This document shows positions 54,989 through 64,000 of a stretch of DNA of 64,000 nt, piece by piece. Both the position numbers and the translations under genes were made by a program. The first letter of the stretch is position 1. Each line of letters begins with the position of its first letter. This DNA comes from Actinotalea soli. GTDB taxonomy: Bacteria; Actinomycetota; Actinomycetes; Actinomycetales; Cellulomonadaceae. Under the pieces are notes generated by a model. The model worked only from the letters and a program-made list of their open reading frames with translations. It ran no database searches and had not been told where the DNA came from. The stretch spans positions 240,319-304,318 of the forward strand of contig NZ_JAGEMK010000004.1 of assembly GCF_017565425.1 (NCBI RefSeq), in the 5' to 3' direction.

Positions 54989-55801
54989 ATGGCCTGGACC
55001 CGCTACGTCGCCCTGGGCGACTCGTTCACCGAGGGCCTGTGGGACGTGCCCGACGGCGAGCCGCCCGCGAGCGCCGAGACCGCCGACCCCGCGCTGCGCT
55101 GCCGGGGCTGGGCCGACCTGCTCGCCGCGCACCTGTCCGAGCGGGGCACCGAGCCGGTGCTCTACGCCAACCTCGCCGTCCGCGGTCGGCTGCTCACGCC
55201 GATCCTCGAGCAGCAGGTCCCCCAGGCCCTCGAGCTGGGCCCGGACCTGGTGAGCCTGGTCGGCGGGGGCAACGACATGCTGCGGCCCTCGGCCGACCCC
55301 GACGCCCTCGCCGCGGCCCTCGAGGAGGCCGTGGTCCGGCTGCGGGCCGCGGGCGCGGACGTGCTGCTCGCGACCGGGATGGACGCGAAGGACAGCCCCG
55401 TCATCCGGCGCACCCGCGGCCGGGTCGCCGTGCTCAACTCCCACGTGTGGACGATCGCGCGGCGGCACGGAGCCCACGTGCTCGACGTGTGGGGCATGCG
55501 CTCGCTGCGGGACTGGCGGATGTGGGCCCCGGACCGGATCCACCTGACCACCGACGGTCACCGGCGGGTGGCCCAGGGGGCCCTGGCCGCCCTGGGCCTC
55601 GAGCCCGACGACGCGCGCTGGGACGACCCCCTGGCCCCGCTGCCCCCGGTGCCGCGCACGGCCCAGGTGCGCCAGGACGTCGACTGGTTCCGCACCCACG
55701 CCTACCCCTGGGCCACCCGCCGGCTGCGCGGCAGGTCCTCGGGGGACCGGCGCGTGCCCAAGCAGCCCACCCTGGGGCCCGTCGGGCCTGCCCGGCCCTG
55801 A
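54989..55801 (+). CDS. SGNH/GDSL hydrolase family protein
   Basis: A 270-residue cytoplasmic hydrolase of the SGNH fold: block I ALGDSFTEGLWD (nucleophile Ser), GGGNDML (block III Asn) and DRIHLTTDGHRRVA (Asp/His pair). It cleaves an ester or acyl bond; a lipase or esterase role is likely but the substrate is unknown. ATG 54989 has GGAGGC upstream; TAGCCT near 54945 may be its -10. A hairpin follows. Confidence 0.9.
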   Translation: MAWTRYVALGDSFTEGLWDVPDGEPPASAETADPALRCRGWADLLAAHLSERGTEPVLYANLAVRGRLLTPILEQQVPQALELGPDLVSLVGGGNDMLRPSADPDALAAALEEAVVRLRAAGADVLLATGMDAKDSPVIRRTRGRVAVLNSHVWTIARRHGAHVLDVWGMRSLRDWRMWAPDRIHLTTDGHRRVAQGALAALGLEPDDARWDDPLAPLPPVPRTAQVRQDVDWFRTHAYPWATRRLRGRSSGDRRVPKQPTLGPVGPARP

Positions 55802-55805
55802 GACC

Positions 55806-55825
55806 CCGGGGCGACGGCGCCCCGG
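55806..55825 (+). terminator. Terminator after the SGNH hydrolase gene
   Basis: CCGGGGCG (55806-55813) pairs with CGCCCCGG (55818-55825) around ACGG, four bases after the stop codon. Confidence 0.65.
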
Positions 55826-55876
55826 ATCTCCCGGAGCGTCGCCGCCCCGGCCCTCCCGGGCGTCGCCGACCCACGG

Positions 55877-55948
55877 AGCCGCCTGTCGGATTCGAACCGA
55901 CGACCGTCCGCTTACAAGGCGGGTGCTCTACCACTGAGCTAAGGCGGC
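55877..55948 (-). tRNA. tRNA-Thr (anticodon TGT)
   Basis: A 72-nt cloverleaf on the minus strand. The acceptor stem GCCGCCT/AGGCGGC is perfect; D-arm GCTC/GAGC, T-loop TTCGAAT and a 7-base anticodon loop CTTGTAA are present. The anticodon TGT reads ACA (Thr). The discriminator is T and CCA is not encoded. It lies between the SGNH gene and the VKOR gene terminator. Confidence 0.97.
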
Positions 55949-55983
55949 CAGCCCGGTGCCCCGGGCGCGGCGACAAGTCTGCC

Positions 55984-56021
55984 AGAGGGCTCCCCCACCG
56001 GGACCGGCCGGGGAGCCCTCT
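55984..56021 (-). terminator. Terminator of the DsbA-VKOR operon
   Basis: AGAGGGCTCCCC (55984-55995) pairs with GGGGAGCCCTCT (56010-56021) around a 14-nt loop, 6 nt past the VKOR stop. It separates that operon from tRNA-Thr. Confidence 0.8.
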
Positions 56022-56026
56022 CGCGC

Positions 56027-56668
56027 TCAGCCCAGCAGCGCGGGCCCGTAGCGCAGCCCGATGACAGCGGCCAGGAAGATGAGCCACAGCCACACCACGA
56101 CGACGTCGACCTCGTGGTCGATCGCCCACCGTGCCCGCTCCTGGATTGGACGCGGCAGGTAGAGGTTGTCGTCGCGGACGTTCACGTGGGTGAGGGTCGT
56201 GAACACCAGGGTCGTGGAGACCGTCACGAGCAGGCACCACGGGCACAGCGAGCCGATCTCGAACATCGACTGCGCGAACAGCCAGTACGCGAAGATCAGG
56301 CCGAGGGTGTAGACGAGCTGCGCCGAGGCCATGAACCAGCGCGGGAACCTCACGCCGCCCAGCGAGGCCACCGCGATGGTGATGACCACGGGTTCGGCGA
56401 CCAGCCCCAGGAAGGCGTTCGGGAAGCCGAAGAGCGAGGCCTGCCAGGACTGCGCCACGGCCCCGCACGAGAGCACCGCGCTGACGTCGCAGGCGAGCAC
56501 GCGGTCGGGGTCCTCGGCGAGCAGGAGTGCGTCGATCGAGAGCACGAAGGACGCGACCAGGCTGATGCAGGCCGAGAGCAGCATCGTCGTGAAGATGAAC
56601 CGGTTGTCGTGCCGGATCCGGAAGGCGCGGGCGACCAGGCCCTCCCGCGCGGGGGTGTCGAGACTCAT
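56027..56668 (-). CDS. Vitamin K epoxide reductase family membrane protein
   Basis: A 213-residue membrane protein with five or so helices. Its two cysteine pairs are the redox centres: CDVSAVLSC near residue 60-68 and CPWC (SLCPWCLL) near 143-146. VKOR re-oxidises a DsbA partner and passes electrons to quinone, replacing DsbB in actinobacteria. The DsbA-like gene is immediately upstream, 28 nt away, so they form an operon. AGGAA lies before ATG 56668. This pair supports disulfide formation in secreted proteins. Confidence 0.95.
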   Translation of the reverse strand: MSLDTPAREGLVARAFRIRHDNRFIFTTMLLSACISLVASFVLSIDALLLAEDPDRVLACDVSAVLSCGAVAQSWQASLFGFPNAFLGLVAEPVVITIAVASLGGVRFPRWFMASAQLVYTLGLIFAYWLFAQSMFEIGSLCPWCLLVTVSTTLVFTTLTHVNVRDDNLYLPRPIQERARWAIDHEVDVVVVWLWLIFLAAVIGLRYGPALLG

Positions 56669-56696
56669 CGAGGTTCCTGTCGACCGGGCCCGCGGC

Positions 56697-57545
56697 TCAG
56701 CCGCGGGCCTCCTCGACCGTGAGCTCGAGGGCACCCTCGATCCGCCAGTCGACCCCGAGGTCGGCCAGGTTCTGACCGTCGACGAGCACGGTCGGCGTGC
56801 CGAACTGCTCGAAGTCCCGCGTGGCCTGGGCCGTCGCGGCCGCGACCCACGAGGCGTAGGAGTCCTCGCCCCACGAGAAGTACGAGCCGTCGGCGATCTG
56901 GTCCGCCACGGCGTCGTCGACGCCGGACCCTCGGGCCAGGTCGGCGATCTCCTCGTCGGACAGTCCCGTACCGCCCTCGGTGGGCTGGTTGGCGAAGAGC
57001 GCGTCGTGGAAGGCGACGAAGGCCTCAGGGTCCTGGTCGGCCACGAGGGCGACCGCGGTGGCTGCACGGGTCGCGTACTGCGACCCGGCCGCGGCGCGGT
57101 CCAGGATCGAGACCGGGCGGTAGTCGACGACCACGTCCCCGGTGGCGCGGAGCTCCTCGAGCACCGGACCGTTGGTCTGCTCGAAGGTCGCGCACACGGG
57201 GCAGAGGAAGTCGGAGTAGATCGTCACCGTCACGGCGTCCTCCGCCGAGCCCTCGGTGCTGCCGGCCACGCCGTCGGCCCCCACGAGGATCCCGCCCTCG
57301 GCGGTCGAGCTGGCCGGGGCGCTGACCGAGCCCAGCGGGTCCTCGACCTCGCTGAAGTCGGGCGCGGGGTCGGGCTGGTTGCTGAGGATCCAGACGACCA
57401 CGCCGCCGATGACGACGAGGCCGACCAGGACGAGGGTGATGAGCAGGACGCGCTGCCGGCTCGCGGCGCGCTCCTGCTCCTGGCGCCGGCGCAGGGCCTG
57501 GGCGCGGGCCTCCTCGCGGCGCTGCTGCTTGGACTGGGTGGACAT
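56697..57545 (-). CDS. DsbA-family thiol-disulfide oxidoreductase, membrane-anchored
   Basis: A 282-residue protein. A cytoplasmic basic N-terminus (1-30) precedes a helix (RVLLITLVLVGLVVIGGVVVWIL, about 31-53) and an extracytoplasmic thioredoxin-like domain with the active site CPVC (YSDFLCPVCATF) and the cis-proline segment FGTPTVLVDG. It catalyses disulfide formation, with the adjacent VKOR keeping it oxidised. ATG 57545 is clear. The four-helix Cys-containing protein gene is upstream on the same strand. Confidence 0.95.
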   Translation of the reverse strand: MSTQSKQQRREEARAQALRRRQEQERAASRQRVLLITLVLVGLVVIGGVVVWILSNQPDPAPDFSEVEDPLGSVSAPASSTAEGGILVGADGVAGSTEGSAEDAVTVTIYSDFLCPVCATFEQTNGPVLEELRATGDVVVDYRPVSILDRAAAGSQYATRAATAVALVADQDPEAFVAFHDALFANQPTEGGTGLSDEEIADLARGSGVDDAVADQIADGSYFSWGEDSYASWVAAATAQATRDFEQFGTPTVLVDGQNLADLGVDWRIEGALELTVEEARG

Positions 57546-57650
57546 GGTGCCTCCGGGATCGGGAGGACGGCCTGGGCCGTCCGGGTCAGGACGTCTGGGC
57601 ACCCTGGCCCGGTCGAGCGAAGGTGCTCGGTCGAGCGAGGGGCGCGAGGC

Positions 57651-58169
57651 TCAGGCGAGGCCGAGCCCGAGCCGTCCGGGCGGCCCCCGTCGCCACGGCA
57701 CCCCGGCCGCGACCGCACCGCCGCGCGTCGACCCGGACGCGGGCACGGCCCTCGCCCCGCGGCGGACGAGCGGGAGCACGGCGCCAGGGAGCCTGCCGAG
57801 CAGCCCCCCGAGGAGGGAGACCGCGCCGCGGGCCGCCCGGCCCAGGGCCTGCAGCGCTCCGAGAGCACCGAGACCGAGACCGACCCCCGCGAGGTGACCG
57901 AGGAGCACCGGCAGCGCCACGACCACGGCGACCCCGAGCACGTGACGACCGTCCCCGCCGACGGCGAGACTCTCCGTGGGGCACGTGGAGTCGGCGCGGA
58001 GCAGGGCCAGGCGCAGCCCGAGCCAACCAGCCACACCGTCCCCGGGCACGCAGTGGTGCACCAGGAGCGAGCCGTTGCGGCCGAGGGCCACCAGGCCGCT
58101 CGCCACGGCGAGCAGGGCGACCACGGGCGCGAGCACGGGCCAGGGCAGCCGTGGGTGCTCGCGGTTCAT
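57651..58169 (-). CDS. Membrane protein of unknown function, upstream of DsbA
   Basis: A 172-residue membrane protein with about four helices. Two cysteines (C40 in VHHCVPGDG and C63 in DSTCPTESL) flank a short loop likely exposed outside, so they could form a disulfide made by the neighbouring DsbA. Second half is Gly/Leu/Arg-rich and ends in a disordered basic tail. I do not recognise a family. ATG 58169 or GTG 58178 are alternatives; both lie in a 29-nt palindrome. It is 105 nt upstream of the DsbA start. Confidence 0.65.
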   Translation of the reverse strand: MNREHPRLPWPVLAPVVALLAVASGLVALGRNGSLLVHHCVPGDGVAGWLGLRLALLRADSTCPTESLAVGGDGRHVLGVAVVVALPVLLGHLAGVGLGLGALGALQALGRAARGAVSLLGGLLGRLPGAVLPLVRRGARAVPASGSTRGGAVAAGVPWRRGPPGRLGLGLA

Positions 58170-58195
58170 GCGCGCCACGATACGTGGCGCGCATG
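58167..58195. promoter_or_regulatory. 29-nt palindrome at the start of the membrane gene
   Basis: Arms CATGCGCGCCACG (58167-58179) and CGTGGCGCGCATG (58183-58195) are perfect 13-bp complements around ATA. The downstream gene's start codon is in it. It could be a repressor site or an RNA hairpin that hides the start. Confidence 0.7.
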
Positions 58196-58222
58196 GCCAG
58201 GTGGTGGACCTAGTGCCCAGGC

Positions 58223-58264
58223 CACCTCCGTCAGCACACCTCCGTCAGCACACCTCGGTCAGCG
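58223..58264. repeat. 14-nt tandem repeat over the Ser/Thr kinase stop codon
   Basis: Three units at 58223, 58237 and 58251 read CACCTCCGTCAGCA, with one or two changes in the third. The minus-strand stop TGA (58261-58259) is in the first unit met by its transcript, and the same TGA recurs at 58247 and 58233, in the other two frames. Confidence 0.9.
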
Positions 58265-60073
58265 GAGGTCGGGCGGCCCCGGCAACGGCCACCACACGGT
58301 CTCCGGGACACCCTGGGGCGCGAGGACCACGAGGAACACGATCGCGGCCGCGGCGCCGAGGCCCAGGACCACCACGGTGACGGCCCCGACGGTGCCGGGG
58401 GCCAGGGCGGCGAGGGTCCAGCGCGCACCGAGACGGGTCATCCGGCTCATCGGCCCGAACCAGAGCATGAGGAGGGCCACCAGCACCACCGCGCCCACCA
58501 GGGCGGGGGTGACCCAGGCGGCGTTCTCGGCGAGCTCCCCGGTCGGCTCGCCCGGGGCGGGCTCGGCCACCGTGAGCCGCCCCGTGCCCAGCAACCACCA
58601 GCCGACGCCACCGACCATCGCGGTGAGGGCAGCGGCCAGGAGGGTCGAGGGCAGCACTCCCAGCACCGCACGCCCCAGGTACCAGGGCCAGGTCACCACC
58701 CCGCGCACGGCCGCCCCGCGGGAGGTGCCGCGCACGGCCCGTCGTCGCAGCAGGGCCGAGACGTCCAGGCCCACGCTGCGCACCAGCACCGCGAGCACGA
58801 CGGCGACCGCGAGCGCGACCCCGGGCCTGGTCGCACCGATCGCGACGAGCACCGACCCCAGGGCCAGCACCGAACCCACGCGCCGGCGCGGGCTGGTGGA
58901 CACGGCAGGGTCGAGGAGCGGGGATCCCTCGGGCGGGACGGACCCGGGCGGGTGCCACCGGTCCTCGGAGCCCTCGGGGCCCTCCTGCGGCCACCCGTCC
59001 TCCTCGGACCACGAGCCGCCGAGCTCGGTGTCCTCCTCGTCCCAGGCGCCCTCCTGGGCGGGCATCACCTGGGTCGAGCCGTGCTCGAGGACCGCGGTCG
59101 CCGGGTCGTCGTCCTCGGGGCCCGGGGCCGGGTGGACCTCGGTGGGCCACCCCTCGTCGGGGCCGAGGGGCGGGACGGTCGTGGTCACCCCCGTCGCCCC
59201 CGCCGCCCCGGCCGGCCCTGCCGCCATCGCTGCGGGGGCTGCGAGCAGGGCGGGGTCACCCAGGTCGCCGTCGGCCACGCGGCGCAGCTCGGCGACCACC
59301 GCGGTCGGGTCGAGCCTGGTCGCCGGGTCGGCCGCGAGGGCCGCTCGCAGGGTCACCTCGGTGCGCGGCGGGACGCCCTCGAGGTCGGGGCGGCCCTCGC
59401 GGGCCCGAGCCAGGACGGACTGCACGGGTCGGTGGCCGAAGGGCGGCCGGCCGGTCGCGGCGAAGGCGAGGACCGCCGCCCAGCCCCACCAGTCGGCGGC
59501 CTCGGCCGGCTCGCCGCCCTCGAGGAGCTCAGGGGACAGGTAGCCGGGGGTCCCCACGACCATGCCCACCGAGGTGACGCGCGGGTCCTCGGCGGCCTGG
59601 GCGATGCCGAAGTCGATGAGCACGGCCCCGCGCGGGCTGATCAGCACGTTGCCCGGGGTCAGGTCGCGGTGCAGGACCCCGGCCCCGTGCACCTCGGTCA
59701 GGGCCTCACGCAGCTGCTCCGCGAGGTCGGCGAGCTCGGCCTCGGGCATCGGGCCGTGGCGGCGCACGTGGGCCGCGAGGTCCGGCCCGTCCACGAGTTC
59801 GGTCACGACGAAGGCCTCGCTCGACTCGATCTCGGCGTCCAGCACCCGCGCGACCCCGGGGTGCCGCACCCGCTGCAGGTGGGCCACCTCGCGGCGCAGC
59901 CGTTCGCGCGCGTCGGGGTCGGTGCCCAGGTGGGGGTGCAGCAGCTTGAGCGCGACCGGGGCACCGCCGCCGTCGACCGCGCGGTAGACCGCCCCCATGC
60001 CCCCCTGGCCGAGGGAGGACACCACGCGGTACCCCCCGATCTCCGTGCCGGGGGCGACGCCGATGCGCTCCAT
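58259..60073 (-). CDS. Ser/Thr protein kinase with a multi-helix C-terminal membrane domain
   Basis: A 604-residue kinase. The N-terminal kinase domain (about 12-280) has a glycine loop LGQGGMGAVY, K43 in VALKLLHPH, HRD with D137 (HRDLTPGNV) and DFG (154-156), so it looks active. A charged disordered stretch (280-400) rich in Glu/Pro/Ser follows, then about five membrane helices (400-595) instead of the single helix and PASTA domains of PknB. It is likely membrane-bound with little outside. ATG 60073 has TAGCGT 6 nt upstream, so it is leaderless. Stop in a 14-nt repeat. Confidence 0.92.
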   Translation of the reverse strand: MERIGVAPGTEIGGYRVVSSLGQGGMGAVYRAVDGGGAPVALKLLHPHLGTDPDARERLRREVAHLQRVRHPGVARVLDAEIESSEAFVVTELVDGPDLAAHVRRHGPMPEAELADLAEQLREALTEVHGAGVLHRDLTPGNVLISPRGAVLIDFGIAQAAEDPRVTSVGMVVGTPGYLSPELLEGGEPAEAADWWGWAAVLAFAATGRPPFGHRPVQSVLARAREGRPDLEGVPPRTEVTLRAALAADPATRLDPTAVVAELRRVADGDLGDPALLAAPAAMAAGPAGAAGATGVTTTVPPLGPDEGWPTEVHPAPGPEDDDPATAVLEHGSTQVMPAQEGAWDEEDTELGGSWSEEDGWPQEGPEGSEDRWHPPGSVPPEGSPLLDPAVSTSPRRRVGSVLALGSVLVAIGATRPGVALAVAVVLAVLVRSVGLDVSALLRRRAVRGTSRGAAVRGVVTWPWYLGRAVLGVLPSTLLAAALTAMVGGVGWWLLGTGRLTVAEPAPGEPTGELAENAAWVTPALVGAVVLVALLMLWFGPMSRMTRLGARWTLAALAPGTVGAVTVVVLGLGAAAAIVFLVVLAPQGVPETVWWPLPGPPDLR

Positions 60074-60079
60074 CCCGTC

Positions 60080-60085
60080 ACGCTA
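60080..60085 (-). promoter_or_regulatory. Leaderless -10 hexamer TAGCGT for the Ser/Thr kinase
   Basis: On the minus strand TAGCGT is followed by 6 nt and then ATG 60073. Confidence 0.5.
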
Positions 60086-60219
60086 TCCGCCCCGGCCCTC
60101 CGGGGCCGGGTGGCGCACCGGAGGCCTGCTCCCGGCCGGACCGTCTCACGACGGCGCGATCCGCCGAGCAGGGCCCGCGGCCTCTCGGTAGCCTCGGGGC
60201 GGACCAAGGAGCTGAGGCA

Positions 60220-61800
60220 GTGGTGGAGCGCGCAGGGTACGAGCTCGTCGTGGTGGCCAACAGGTTGCCCGTGGACGTGACGGTGGACGAGGAGGGCGGC
60301 ACGAGCTGGAAGCGGTCCCCCGGGGGGCTCGTGACCGCCCTGCAGCCCGTCATGCAGCAGGCCGACGGCGCGTGGGTGGGCTGGGCCGGCAAGCCCGACC
60401 TCGAGCACGAGCCGTTCGACGCCGACGGCATGCACCTGGTGCCCGTCGCGCTGAGCGCCGAGGAGATCGCGCAGTACTACGAGGGCTTCTCGAACGACAC
60501 GCTGTGGCCGCTGTGCCACGACGTGATCAGCCCGCCCGAGTTCCACCGCACCTGGTGGGAGGCCTACCGCAGGGTCAACCGGCGCTTCGCGGAGGCCGCC
60601 GCGGGCCAGGCGGCGCAGGGGGCGACCGTGTGGGTGCAGGACTACCAGCTCCAGCTGGTGCCCGCGATGCTCCGCTCGATGCGGCCCGACCTGCGGATCG
60701 GCTACTTCCACCACATCCCGTTCCCCCCGCTCGAGATCTTCTCCCAGCTGCCCTGGCGGCGTCAGGTGATCGAGGGCCTGCTCGGTGCCGACCTGATCGG
60801 CTTCCAGCGCCCGGGGGACGCGTCCAACTTCATCCGCGTGGTGCGCCGCCTGACCGACCTCACGACCCGCGGGTCGATGGTCAGCGTGCCCACCGAGCAC
60901 GGCCACCGGGGGGTGCGCGCCGCGGCCTTCCCGATCTCGATCGACTCGAGCAAGTTCGACGCCCTGGCACGCACCGAGGCCGTGAAGGCCCGTGCCCGGG
61001 AGATCCGCCACGACCTGGGCGACCCGAAGGTGCTGCTGCTGGGGGTGGACCGCCTCGACTACACCAAGGGCATCCGGCACCGGATCAAGGCCTTCGGCGA
61101 GCTGCTCGAGGACAAGCGCCTCGAGGTGCCCGAGGCCGCACTGGTGCAGGTCGCGAGCCCGAGCCGGGAGAACGTCGAGGCCTACCAGCAGCTGCGCGAG
61201 GAGGTCGAGATCCTCGTCGGGCGCATCAACGGCGAGCACGGCCAGATCGGCTCGGCGGCGATCTACTACATGCACCACTCCTACCCGCCCGAGGAGATGG
61301 CCGCCCTCTACCTGGCGGCCGACGTCATGCTCGTCACCGCGCTGCGCGACGGCATGAACCTCGTCGCGAAGGAGTTCGTGGCCGCCTGCACCGACGACAC
61401 CGGCGTGCTGGTGCTGAGCGAGTTCGCGGGGGCCGCCGACGAGCTCTCGGGGGCCCTGCTCATCAACCCGCACGACATCGAGGGCATGAAGGACGCGATC
61501 GAGCGAGCCGTCCGGATGGACCCGCGCGAGGTCCGGCGCCGCATGCGCAAGCTGCGCCGTCGGGTCATCGAGGACGACGTCACGAAGTGGTCGCAGCGCT
61601 TCCTGTCCACCCTCACGGCCGTCCCGGACCAGCCCTCTCCCCCGCCTGCCCGCTCCGACCGCTCGCGGCACGAGCGATCCAGGTACGTCGAACCGGGCCA
61701 CGAGGCCCTCGCTCCCCAGGACGGCGACCCCGAGGCGCAGGACGGCGAGCAGGCCGGTGGCGAGCCGGCGACCACCGAGCAGGCAGGGGGGAACCTGTGA
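60220..61800 (+). CDS. otsA: Trehalose-6-phosphate synthase
   Basis: A 526-residue GT20 enzyme that joins glucose from UDP- or ADP-glucose to glucose 6-phosphate, giving trehalose 6-phosphate. Conserved segments: VVVANRLPVD, RSPGGLVTALQPVM region, WVQDYQLQLVPAMLR, FHHIPFPPLEIF, RLDYTKGIRHRIKAF and LRDGMNLVAKEFVA. The last 60 residues are disordered and non-conserved. AAGGAGCTGAGGCA precedes GTG 60220. It overlaps otsB by 4 nt, so both enzymes are made together. Trehalose protects against osmotic stress. Confidence 0.96.
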   Translation: MVERAGYELVVVANRLPVDVTVDEEGGTSWKRSPGGLVTALQPVMQQADGAWVGWAGKPDLEHEPFDADGMHLVPVALSAEEIAQYYEGFSNDTLWPLCHDVISPPEFHRTWWEAYRRVNRRFAEAAAGQAAQGATVWVQDYQLQLVPAMLRSMRPDLRIGYFHHIPFPPLEIFSQLPWRRQVIEGLLGADLIGFQRPGDASNFIRVVRRLTDLTTRGSMVSVPTEHGHRGVRAAAFPISIDSSKFDALARTEAVKARAREIRHDLGDPKVLLLGVDRLDYTKGIRHRIKAFGELLEDKRLEVPEAALVQVASPSRENVEAYQQLREEVEILVGRINGEHGQIGSAAIYYMHHSYPPEEMAALYLAADVMLVTALRDGMNLVAKEFVAACTDDTGVLVLSEFAGAADELSGALLINPHDIEGMKDAIERAVRMDPREVRRRMRKLRRRVIEDDVTKWSQRFLSTLTAVPDQPSPPPARSDRSRHERSRYVEPGHEALAPQDGDPEAQDGEQAGGEPATTEQAGGNL

Positions 61801-62585
61801 CCGGGCCGACGGCGGGCTTCCCGACCGATGAGCTCGTGGCGCGGCTGCGGGCCGGGGACCGGGTGCTGCTGGCCCTCGACTTCGACGGCACCCTCGCCCC
61901 CCTGGTGGACGACCCCGACGCGAGCCGCGCCCTGCCCGAGGCCGTCGTGGCCCTGGACCGGCTGAGCGGTGCCTCGGGCCTGGAGCTCGCCCTCGTCTCG
62001 GGCCGGCACCTGGACGACCTGTCCCGCCTGGCCCAGGTCCCCGACGGGACCTGGCTGGTGGGCAGCCACGGCGCCGAGCGCGGCCGCCGCGTCGCGGGGG
62101 CCCTCGAGCGCGTCGCCCTCGACCTGCCCCCGGAGGCGGCCGCCCTGCGGGACGAGATCGGTGACGACCTCGACGCCGCGGCCGGGACCGTGGGAGGAGC
62201 GCGGGTCGAGCACAAGCCGGCCTCGGTGGTGCTGCACACCCGGACGGCCACCCCCGCCGACGCCGCCCGGCTGACCGAGCTGGCCCTCGCCCTCGGGGAG
62301 CGCGAGGGGGTGGACGCGATGCACGGCAAGGACGTGGTCGAGCTGTCGGTGCTCGACGTCACCAAGGGCCACGCCCTGGCCGACCTGCGCGGCGAGCTCG
62401 AGGTCGCCGTCGTGGTCTACGTGGGCGACGACGTCACCGACGAGCGGGCCTTCGTGACCCTCGGCGCGCAGGACGTGACCGTCAAGGTGGGGCCCGGGGA
62501 GACCGCGGCCCGCCACCGGACCGACAGCCCGGAGAGCCTCGCCGAGGCCCTGGGCGCGCTCGCCACGGGCCTCGACCTCCCCTGA
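61797..62585 (+). CDS. otsB: Trehalose-6-phosphate phosphatase
   Basis: A 262-residue HAD-superfamily phosphatase that removes phosphate from trehalose 6-phosphate. Motif I is LALDFDGTLAPL with nucleophile D28 and acid/base D30; motif II LVSGR; motif III region HGKDVVELSVLDVTKG; motif IV YVGDDVTDERAF. GTG 61797 overlaps the otsA stop. Sequence and length are standard for actinobacterial OtsB. Confidence 0.95.
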   Translation: MTGPTAGFPTDELVARLRAGDRVLLALDFDGTLAPLVDDPDASRALPEAVVALDRLSGASGLELALVSGRHLDDLSRLAQVPDGTWLVGSHGAERGRRVAGALERVALDLPPEAAALRDEIGDDLDAAAGTVGGARVEHKPASVVLHTRTATPADAARLTELALALGEREGVDAMHGKDVVELSVLDVTKGHALADLRGELEVAVVVYVGDDVTDERAFVTLGAQDVTVKVGPGETAARHRTDSPESLAEALGALATGLDLP

Positions 62586-62806
62586 GGAGGGGGCGCCCGG
62601 AGGCGGCCGTCGTGGGAGCGGTGCTCAGACCTCCGACCCGCGGTCCGGCGCTCCGGACGTCGAACGTGTGGCAAGATGCAGACGTCACGCGCGAGACGTG
62701 GGTCACAGTCGACCATGCCTCGCGCGCCGGTGTCACAGAGGACACCACGACTCCCATCACGACGGATCGTCCGGCACGTACCTGCCGGTGAAGGGAAGTA
62801 CCGATC

Positions 62807-63934
<1,128 letters not shown>

Positions 63935-63935
63935 C

Positions 63936-63989
63936 CCGTAGCAGCGCTACGGAGGGGCGGGGCGGCCGCCAGCCCGCCCCCCCCCCCCC
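63936..63989 (+). terminator. Double hairpin and C-tract after the sugar ATPase gene
   Basis: CCGTAGC (63936-63942) pairs with GCTACGG (63946-63952), then GGGGCGGG (63954-63961) pairs with CCCGCCCC (63973-63980). A run of 13 C follows (63977-63989). They lie just beyond the stop codon. Confidence 0.6.
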
Positions 63990-64000
63990 GGGGCCGGCCG

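Noticed and set aside
56331..59543. Open frame of about 1070 codons opposite VKOR, DsbA and the kinase
   Set aside because: It crosses several real genes, has no recognisable motif, and is rich in the Arg/Thr/Ser/Pro typical of antisense frames.

Overview
The window is chromosomal DNA from a high-GC Gram-positive actinobacterium. GC-rich codon third positions, many GTG starts, a DUF3263/LytR_C pair, a bacterial XPB helicase, DUF3027, DUF2530 and DUF4012 proteins, F420-type LLM oxidoreductase, an LAxTG surface protein and a c-di-AMP riboswitch before an NlpC/P60 hydrolase all point that way. A GH26 glycosidase and an MsiK/UgpC-type sugar-importer ATPase fit the order Micrococcales (Cellulomonas/Sanguibacter/Promicromonospora-like), but the genus is an inference. 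About 61 genes are called, including one tRNA and one truncated gene. I see no insertion sequence, prophage, integron or CRISPR array.

Layout. 0-9 kb: yqeY-like gene, a TetR/ABC-exporter pair, an XRE regulator divergent from methionine aminopeptidase, a truncated membrane gene, an F420-type oxidoreductase, an MFS carrier, a secreted GH26 enzyme and a channel-like protein. 9-21 kb: SpoIIE-type phosphatase, a DUF222/HNH protein under a LexA-type box, an EcsC-like protein, aldo/keto reductase, class V aminotransferase, a ddaH-rocD-Lrp arginine/ornithine block, a tandem universal stress protein and a small HNH protein. 21-31 kb: riboswitch-controlled NlpC/P60 protein, DtxR/IdeR regulator, serC-MFS, an LAxTG surface protein, three 48-nt palindromes, DUF4012 protein and a marR-MFS operon. 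31-46 kb: UDP-glucose dehydrogenase, NCS2 purine permease, DUF2530, a tightly overlapping csp-DUF3027-sacsin-like-MFS cassette, a TetR gene and the XPB helicase with its partner. 46-64 kb: two-component system, HD protein, WXG100 protein, groEL with two CIRCE boxes, an FAD oxidoreductase, LytR_C/DUF3263, ung, SGNH hydrolase, tRNA-Thr, a DsbA/VKOR disulfide module, a membrane Ser/Thr kinase, otsA-otsB and a sugar ABC ATPase.

How parts work together. Several regulator-transporter pairs have readable operators (TetR palindrome in the ABC promoter, MarR palindrome over its own start). DsbA and VKOR form an oxidative-folding pair for secreted proteins. otsA and otsB overlap by 4 nt and make trehalose. 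XPB and its partner form a DNA-repair pair. The csp-DUF3027-sacsin-like-MFS genes overlap by 1-4 nt, implying translational coupling.

The two most unusual signals are non-coding. First, short tandem repeats sit over the stop codons of five genes (periods 14, 16, 17, 28 and 36 nt); in three of them the repeated stop codon falls in all three reading frames. Second, three equal-length 48-nt palindromes lie downstream of the DUF4012 gene, with interior changes that keep pairing. At least thirteen genes also show a TANNNT hexamer 6-7 nt before the start codon, consistent with leaderless transcripts.
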